A stretch of DNA of 64,000 nucleotides from Physcomitrium patens. Taxonomy: Eukaryota > Streptophyta > Bryopsida > Funariales > Funariaceae. Under the pieces are notes generated by a model. The model saw only the letters and a list, made by a program, of their open reading frames with translations. It searched no databases and had not been told where the DNA came from. The DNA lies in NCBI RefSeq assembly GCF_000002425.4, contig NC_037263.1, positions 6,510,959 through 6,574,958 of the forward strand, written 5' to 3'. Positions 57,000-64,000 of the stretch are shown here, one piece after another (position 1 is the stretch's first letter; each line of letters opens with the position of its first letter). The translations under genes and the position numbers were made by a program.

Positions 57000-57334
57000 T
57001 TATTGGCCTCCTTCGCTAATGCGGCTAGTTTTAATCTCTAACATTGCAACCTCTACTCGCAGCTGCTCTTGCCGTTCCTTCCAATCACTTTCCATCCTTG
57101 CTTTGTCAAACAACCATGGTAACTTATCCTTTTCTGCCATCCACTTCTTCTTAGCTAGAAAAGAAAACATGATGCTTGTCAAAAGGCCCCCCTCTTACTT
57201 TTTACTATGGTCCAATCAATTGGGTCGACTCTCCCTTTTATAACAAAAAATCCATCTTAGGTTTATATATAGTAAATATTAAGCCAATTTCCATTGATTC
57301 ATGTCATAAATTTAGTAACCATAAAATCTTCCAA
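57000..57334 (-). other. 3' region of element L
   Basis: A short open frame, 57182-57000, is rich in charged residues (KKKWMAEKDK; WKERQEQLRVEV), suggestive of a coiled coil. It lies on the pol strand just beyond the L integrase. There is no family match. It may be a C-terminal tail or non-coding. Confidence 0.3.
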
Positions 57335-58380
57335 TTATATTGAACCATTTGAAAATCCATCAATAACTCCATATAGTCCATGCCATCGAATTTGAAATTT
57401 TTCTAGAAATTTTTTAAATGGACTATCATAAAGAAGTACCAAATCATTTGGCATAAAAACCTTTGGTCTAAGCTTACTATCATAATAAGTTTTCTTTTGT
57501 TTATGTGTCATTTCCATTATCATTAATGCATTGGCTCTAATTTCATCCAATTATTCTAATTCTTCTAAACAGTGCCATAATAAATCCTGATCTTCCAATC
57601 TATTATCTATAGCAATTCGTAAACTTTGGACTTCCAATTCAATAGGTAATATTGCTTCCTGTCCATAAATCAATTGAAAAGGGGTATTATTAGTAGTAAC
57701 TTTATATGCAGTACAATATGCCCATAAAGCTGCAAACATCTTAGTGTCCCAATCTATTTCCGCTCTTGAAACTATTTTTGTTAAGATTCTACATAAAATT
57801 CTATTAGTCTTTTTCATTTGTCTATTGGTTCTAGGATGTTATGGTGTAGTCTTACGATGTTTTATCTTGTATTTAGTCATAAGTGCTTCGATTGTACTAT
57901 TTCTAAAATGAGTTCTTTGATTATTAACTAATTTTTATGGACAACCAAACTGTGTATTAATATTTTTATAAAAAAAGATTGCTATTGTACTTGAATTATT
58001 AATTTTTGTAGCTACTACTTTAGCCTATTTTGTTACGTAATTTGTTGCTACCAATATATATCATTTTTGTCCATTTCTCGAGGTTAGTGCAATTGATTCC
58101 ACAAAATCAATTCCTCATTTTTCAAAAGGCGCTTGAGCGAGAATTGGTACCAATGACATTACTAAAGTTTCAGTAGGTAGACCCATTCTCTGACATGGGT
58201 CACAATGACGGATGAATTGGTAGGCATCTGCAAATATTATTGGCCACCAATAACTAGCTTGTAAAGCTTTACAAGCCATATTGTTCCTCGCAAAATGTCC
58301 ACCACAACTGTCCAAGTGACAACCTTGCAATATAATATTCACTTCAGTCTGATAAATACAGTGTCACAAAACTCCATCCT
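57335..58380 (-). pseudogene. L integrase (decayed)
   Basis: Zinc-binding region at 58342-58160 (H-L-D-S-C-G-G-H-F-A, then R-H-C-D-P-C-Q-R-M-G). The core C-terminal half is at 57817-57551 (N-R-I-L-C-R-I-L, Y-K-V-T-T-N-N-T-P-F-Q-L-I-Y-G-Q-E-A) and the C-terminal domain at 57550-57335 (R-P-K-V-F-M-P-N-D-L-V-L-L-Y-D). No chromodomain follows. The core between 58100 and 57850 is broken by stops. Confidence 0.75.
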
Positions 58381-59160
58381 TGCCTTGTTTATATAAAGCT
58401 TCACCAATCATCATATAAGGTGCATATTTTAATATTAAGCATCATTTAAGCTTTTCATTGAAATTGGATGGAAAGGTTTGAAATGTTAAGTATTGAATTA
58501 TTTCACTATACTCTAGAGTAATTATATCTATCGCAAACAGTTCCGCATTGGGTAGTGCATTGTTAATGGCTTCATTACCCAATATATTGGATAACCGAGA
58601 TAAATGGTTTGCATTGGAATATAATTTTCCTAGTCTTACCTAAATAATAAAGTCAAATTCTTACAATAGTAAAACCTATCGTGCAATACGACCACTTAAT
58701 TGAGGCTTATTAATCACATATATTAAAGTATTATGGTCGACATGGAAAACAAATTTATAACCAAGAAGATAATGTCAAAAACTTTTTTATGGAATAAATC
58801 ATCCCCAATGCTTCTCTTTCAGTTGTTGTATAATTTCTTTCAACTGCTACCAATTGACGACTTGCATAATAAATAGGATGATCAAAACCCTAGTCATCTT
58901 TCTAGCTTAGCACAGAATCAATCGCAACATAAGATGCATCCATATAAACTTGGAATGGTTTTGTGCAACAAGGTGCCACCAATATTGGTACTGAAACTAA
59001 TTTTTTTTTCAATATTTTGAATGCAATTGTACATTCTTTTATCCAAAATGGACTAGTCCCATCAGTTGGTGGTTTCTTCAAGAGATTTGTCAAAGGAAGG
59101 CATATAATTGCAAATAGATACATAAATCATCAATAATAATTAACATGGCTGACAAATATT
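58381..59160 (-). pseudogene. L RNase H and RT connection
   Basis: The 59123-58902 frame has L-P-L-T-N-L-L-K-K and V-Y-M-D-A-S-Y-V-A-I-D, the connection and RNase H start. The remaining RNase H down to about 58500 is degenerate, with A-R-Y-Y-F-type traces. Confidence 0.65.
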
Positions 59161-60182
59161 CAAACACCCGTAATAGTATCTGGTTGCTTTAATTCTACTA
59201 TAATCTTTATTTAATCTGGATCTGTAGCAATGCTTGCCATCAAAACTATATGATCCAATATTTTACCAAAAGGCACACCAAATTGGTATTTTTCCAAATT
59301 TAAAGAAATTCCATATTTGGCACATTGATTCAAACATTGATCTAGGCATTCTAAATACCTGGCTCTCGTATTAAATGTACAAAAATTATTTAGAAATATT
59401 TCCATTAAAATTCATAGATAATCCTGAAATGCTTACGTCATTATCCTTTCAAATATAGCTGGTGCATTACAAAGCCCAAACAGCATAACCTTATAGGCAA
59501 AGGTCCTCTAATCCATAATAAAAGTAGTTTTTAACTAGTCTTCTTTTATAATTTTAACTTGATTATAACCAGAGAATCCATCAAGAAATGAATAACATTC
59601 ATGTCCAACGACAACATCCAATATATTATCCGTGAATAGTAAAAGAAAATAATCCTTCTTGGTAGCCACATTTAATTTGAAGAAATCTTGACATATGCAA
59701 ACTTTTCCATTCTTTTTTGGCACCATAACAATTGGTGAAACCCATTCACTGAAAAGAACTGGATAGATAAATCCAACCTCTAAGAGTTTATCTAGCTCTT
59801 CTTTTACCATAAGTGAGTATTTTGGATTAAGTTGATGTTGTCTTTGATATATTGGTATAGCGTTCTTCTCTAATATAATTCAATACTCACAAACTTTGGC
59901 TCGAATTCCTTTCAAATCCGCATACAACCATGCAAAAGTAGTTTTATGCATTTAAAAGTAATCCACCCAAATTTCTTTCTCCTTGCCTTTTATACCATCA
60001 TAAATCTAAATGATTTGGAGTACCTCCCCAGTACCTAAATTAATTGGTTGACATCGTAGAATTTCAAGAGTCTCTAGAATAATGTTCTACTCAATTCTGG
60101 AATCTTTTATAAAATCCAATAAATTACAACTTTTCAACTCCAATTCCATAATACTAATGTGATTAACATCTTGTCTATTCAT
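59161..60182 (-). pseudogene. L reverse transcriptase
   Basis: The 59810-59535 frame holds W-V-S-P-I-V-M-V-P-K-K-N-G-K, C-Q-D-F-F-K-L-N, G-H-E-C-Y-S-F-L-D-G-F-S-G-Y-N-Q-V. The active site (59385-59396) reads F-L-N-N, both aspartates replaced through G to A changes. The RT resembles the Tat/Athila-like, non-chromoviral branch of plant gypsy elements; that placement is by motif impression only. Confidence 0.7.
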
Positions 60183-61391
60183 TCAATAGGCAATCATATG
60201 ATCAGAATCATCAATAACATCTGGAAGAATTAAATACTCTCTTGATCCCCTACATTGGTAGTTCATTCTAGTGTGCTCAATAACTTGCCTTGTATCAGCA
60301 TAAATAGGATAAGGTGCACCAATTTCTTCTTCTGTAGACTCATCTTTACAATCCAACGTGAATTCTAAACTGGCAACTTGAGTTTCTTTGTGATATTGGA
60401 CAAGGTACATTTGAAGCATAATTTTATCATTACCTTTTTCAATTGTCAATGTACCATAGCATGAGTCATTTCAAGCTTTAGCTTAATACAACCACAGTCG
60501 CCCCAATAAAATTGGATGTAACAATATAGAGCTTTGCAATCGAAAAATAATATAATCAATTTTATAGATAATCCCCACAATTACTGAATCAATATTCTGT
60601 AAAATATCCATAGGTTTAACTTGACTAGAGTCAGCCATTTTCAAAACCACTATAGTAGGCAATAAGTGATCTAAATCCAACTCCTCTATTGTAGTGGCAT
60701 TCATAAGATTTACACAAGATCCTCCGTCTACTTCTACTTTCGATAATAACATTCTATCAATTAAGACATCAATCATTGATGCACCCAAATTGGAATTCAA
60801 ACTTACTTCTCGAATTTCTTTATTTCGAGATCTGCGATAAATTAATGAAGAATTTAAGATAGTTGGGCACTCATGTCTTATTGCCAATAGTTGCTTCATA
60901 GAGATTGTGGGCTGTATGGTGCTCAAATCTTTTAGAATATCATATGGTTCTATATTAGTAGTAATTTCCAATATCCATTTCTTCTTCTTAGTTCTAGACA
61001 CCGACGCAAATAAATTGATTTTTTCTATATTTGAAATTGATAAAGCTACTTGAATTAAATTTGATGGAGCCTGTAAATTTGGTTCTTTCAACGGATAGGA
61101 TTCTTTTTCCAATTGGTCTAATATTGGTTCTTTGGAATTCATGCCTCTTAGAAGATCTTTCAACGAAATGGATATTTCTCAAAACTATGTAGAAAACAAA
61201 ACAGCTTGAAACGGAATAGAAGCCTCCACAATCGGTACTTCATTAGGATGCATAACCGATTTAGGTCTTACACTAAGAAAAGGACCTACTTCAGAACCTA
61301 GATTAGATTGCTCCATAATTGGGTCCAATTGGCCCTTCGCTTCAGGATCATCCAAATATTGAATTGGTCCGTTTTCTTTTTGTTGACTTCT
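60183..61391 (-). pseudogene. L protease region and linker
   Basis: The 226-codon frame 61163-60483 contains the retropepsin-like V-E-V-D-G-G-S-C-V-N-L-M with D-G-G at the active site, L-K-M-A-D-S-S-Q-V and P-I-L-L-G-R-L-W-L. A second open frame (60449-60183) carries the linker (R-M-N-Y-Q-C-R-G-S-R-E-Y). Upstream gag is cut off by the insertion of B copy 2 at 61392. Confidence 0.7.
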
Positions 61392-62648
61392 TGTTGTAAC
61401 AAGAGTATACCGTGAAAATATAAAGAAAGGAGACTTTTATTAATGTTCAGTTACCTCGAATATTGGGAGCAACGACCAACTCCAGTGCAAATATTGAGTG
61501 GCCAGGTTCAGTCACCCCGTTACAGTCAGCCAAGGCATACTAAAATGCTCCGTTTGATTCCAATAACAGAAGTCACCAAGAAGGGAAAGGACTAATTCAC
61601 GCGACAGGTGAGCCTGGTTCAAAGAGCCAATTGGATCTAATTTCGAGAATCCAATCCAGGTCCTCTTACCCAATATGAGACTTGAATTGGTTGGGCAACC
61701 CAATGCAGTCCAAGTACAAGAAAATCCAGGTCTTATTATCGGCCTCAGCCAGTCTGGTTCAAAGAGCCAATTAGATCCAATTTCAAGACATCCAATCCGG
61801 ATCCTCTTACCCAATATGAGACCTAAATTAGTCGGGCGACTCAATGTGGACCCGAGCACGGGGTTTCGATTTTGTTTCAGTGTGCCCTGTTTTTTGTGCC
61901 ATTTCAGGGAACGTTGTTTGCGGTAAATGGATCTCTTAAAGGTAAAAATGGAGGAGAAAGCCTTGATGACGAGAGCCAATTCCGGATCTAAGCTCTGACG
62001 GGGGGAGTCGATTCCGGATCTAAGACAGAAGATTGAAGAAATTCAGAGGATAAGATTAGGAAAATAGTTTTAAGGGGGGAGAAGTTTTTGAAGAGGATTA
62101 GAGAGAGAGAGGAGCTTCATGCTTTGGGTCGGGGAAAAAAAGAGATAGAATTTGAATTTTTCTTCTTCGTAGAGTTTTGGGATGACTGAGGCAATCGCTG
62201 CTGAAGTCAGTATTGTAATGGTGAATCGAGATTTTTAATGAAGTGGGTTTGAATACTCTTGACTGTTTTGTCCAATCGAATTACGTCTGTGATTGAAGGA
62301 TTGAAAGGGTGTCTATAGGATTGAGTATGCAGAGTGAATGAAAATTATTGAGTTAATCTAACAAGACAGTCAGTGGATACAAGATCGTAAGTACAAATCG
62401 ATATTGAAGATTATCAGTTTGGATTGTTCGGGATTCTTTGTAACGTCTAGAGACCTACGGATTGGGACAAAAAGGACTTCGACAAGCAGTCGAAGAGCAT
62501 CCGTATAGATTTACGGTACATTGTTGCAGTCGTTTATATTTCGATAGTCAAAAACTGATAGACTGCTTGACTATCGGTGAATCTCCATACTACCTTCTAC
62601 AGCCATACGCCCAGCGCGTTCTCGAGCAGGAAAGCACGTAATACGATA
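61392..62648 (+). repeat. B copy 2, 5' LTR
   Basis: A 1257-bp LTR from TGTTGTAAC to GTAATACGATA (the last CA is TA here). The open minus-strand frame of 155 codons at 61512-61979 is an LTR shadow; the same region in copy 1 is broken. Confidence 0.85.
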
Positions 62649-62719
62649 TAAAGTGGTGAACCCGACGTGAAAGCTTGAAGTAGAAGGTATTGGATTTTGG
62701 TTGATTTTATCTTTATTTT

Positions 62720-63585
62720 ATGGAAAACGAAAATAAAAATTTTGAAGGATTTTTGGGAGGAGTTTCTGGTAGGGAGTCTTCTAAAGGACAAGGTATGCAC
62801 ATGGATCCGTCTATTGCTAGTTTGTTTCAAGCCTTCTCATTGTCAATGCAGCAATAGCAAAGCAATGATCGAAAGGAAGCTTTGGCAACCAAAGCATTGC
62901 AAGCAGTGGTCAATAAAATTGATCAATTTGATGGGAGGAATATTTCAAGGTATTTAAGATGTTATGTTCGTGAAATGGAATTAAATCGGATTTCTGAGAA
63001 GAAAATGGTTGCACTATTTGGACTTGCCACGATACCGGAGATAAGAAACCACATTACATCGATTACGGATCGTTATGGGAATTCATGGGAGGATTTTTCA
63101 CATGCATTGAAAGACGAATATTTCTTGGAAGATGCTGATCGCGTTACTAAGAAGCTGTTCTGGGATGGATTGAACGGCCCAATAAGAATTTGCAAGCAAC
63201 AGAGCTACTAAGGGAATTTGAGAGGCAGTACTCTCAATTGTCGAAGGTAGAAAAATTGACATTGGAGGCGAATAAAGTTGATCTATTTCTTCAAGCTGCT
63301 GATGGAGAATTGCAAGAGAAATTAGAACCCCTTCTTAAAGACAAAGAAGAAGATGAAGGATTGACAACGAAGTAGAAGAACGTTGAAGATGCGGTGGGGT
63401 TGCTTACAAAAAAAGAAAGGAGGAAGGATAGGAGCAATATTCCGAAAACAATACAAGCACCCAAAGCTCCAGTACGTACAACACCACCAACAATGCCTAC
63501 AGTTCAACCTTCAACGTTCTTATCAAAGAAAGCAGATATCGGGATAGAAGAAATTATACGAGGAATGCGAGATCTTTAAATCAAA
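62720..63585 (+). pseudogene. B copy 2, gag
   Basis: Same reading as copy 1: TAG after S-M-Q-Q (about 62855), frameshift near 63167, TAG at 63373 and TAA at 63577. Only one residue differs in the 109-codon capsid piece (V to A). Confidence 0.7.
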
Positions 63586-64000
63586 TTGGCAAGACTTGAA
63601 GAAAATACTTCTATAAACAATTCGAAGAATGTTTCAAAACAAGGATATGTACAAAGATGCATTTGGTGTGATGATGCTTCACACACTAGAAAAGATTGCA
63701 ATGAATTTAATAATATGATACGGCAGGGAATTATTTGCTGGAAAGATGGGAAGATAGCATTGAAAAATAGAGAGGATCTTCTTCAAACCAATTTTGGCAA
63801 GGGAGGAATGAGAACATTGGTTCAAGATTATCTAAAAGAGCATGAAACAACAGCACGAGAAAGTGCAAGTTATGGTGCTAGAGTAGATGTCGAAATTGGT
63901 GGAAGTACGAAAACTAGTGAGTTTTGGGCTTCTGCCGTTTCTACAATGCAAGAAGGGAAATTACCTCGAGAAGCGTTATTAAAAACTGCAGCTACAATAC
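63586..64000 (+). pseudogene. B copy 2, zinc knuckle and linker (cut by window end)
   Basis: Zinc knuckle C-x2-C-x4-H-x4-C at 63658-63699, as in copy 1, then the charged linker to the window edge. Few base differences from 44399-44813. Confidence 0.75.

Larger units (their letters stand above)
61392..64000 (+). mobile_element. element B, copy 2 (partial, runs off window)
   Basis: LTR 61392-62648, candidate primer site 62654-62673, gag from the ATG at 62720, and the zinc knuckle at 63658-63699. It is nearly identical to copy 1 and has the same gag lesions. Its LTR has about 30 extra bases near 61990-62022, repeating a GATTCCGGATCTAAG segment. It interrupts element L. Confidence 0.85.

Noticed and set aside
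61512..61979. 155-codon minus-strand open frame
   Set aside because: It lies inside the B LTR on the non-coding strand, is broken in the other copy (42357-42824), and has no domain. It owes its length to the GC-richer LTR sequence.
1..64000. tRNA, rRNA or other structured RNA genes
   Set aside because: No cloverleaf box A/B pattern or rRNA-like block was noticed on either strand. A covariance-model scan was not possible here.

Overview
This window is plant nuclear DNA made almost entirely of decayed, nested LTR retrotransposons of the Ty3/gypsy superfamily. The plant call rests on four things: gypsy pols that end in a chromodomain (chromoviruses), TTTAGGG-like telomere-type motifs inside two LTRs, an exon with a plausible splice acceptor and donor, and the lack of any bacterial gene organisation. 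I cannot name the species. No intact host gene is visible. The only host-gene traces are fragments of an RUS/DUF647-like (root UV-B sensitive family) gene and a linked, unrecognised first exon.

Layout. 1-7608: protease debris on the + strand, then a minus-strand chromovirus (G1) carrying a solo LTR (K1). 7609-8690: a decayed host-gene fragment and unknown sequence. 8691-23671: a second minus-strand copy (G2), truncated, carrying another solo LTR (K2). Its 5' LTR is split by an 11.4-kb plus-strand chromovirus (D, 11877-23315, TSD GCTTY). D itself holds a 1.9-kb solo LTR (C1) with telomere-like repeats, a 2.8-kb unknown insertion (E) and an inverted partial duplication. 23316-37745: a large palindrome of two arms of about 6.9-7.2 kb around a 316-bp spacer. 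Each arm holds a truncated chromovirus (F) split by a solo LTR (M), a heat-shock-element-rich F terminal region, an LTR fragment, AT-rich DNA and the RUS-like exon. The right arm contains a 100-N gap flanked by a 160-bp duplication. 37390-40572: element H, the mirror counterpart of G2. 40573-54650: C2 LTR interrupted by element A (41843-54607, minus strand), whose 3' LTR is interrupted by element B (42237-48605). 54651-57330: nothing recognised. 57335-61391: a non-chromoviral gypsy pol (L, minus strand). 61392-64000: a second copy of B, running off the window.

How the parts relate. The elements encode the usual gag (capsid plus CCHC knuckle), aspartic protease, reverse transcriptase, RNase H and integrase, but every copy carries stops, frameshifts or deletions. 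LTR joins and target-site duplications give a relative order of insertion: H then C2 then A then B on the right, and G2 then D (with C1 and E inside) on the left. The most striking structure is the palindrome. Its inner arms look almost identical, while the homologous G2 and H flanks outside them differ by roughly 10-15% by eye, and the step coincides with the point where D inserted. This is what arm-to-arm gene conversion would produce, although an assembly fault cannot be excluded because of the gap. A second observation is a conserved reading frame between chromodomain and 3' LTR in G1, D and A.
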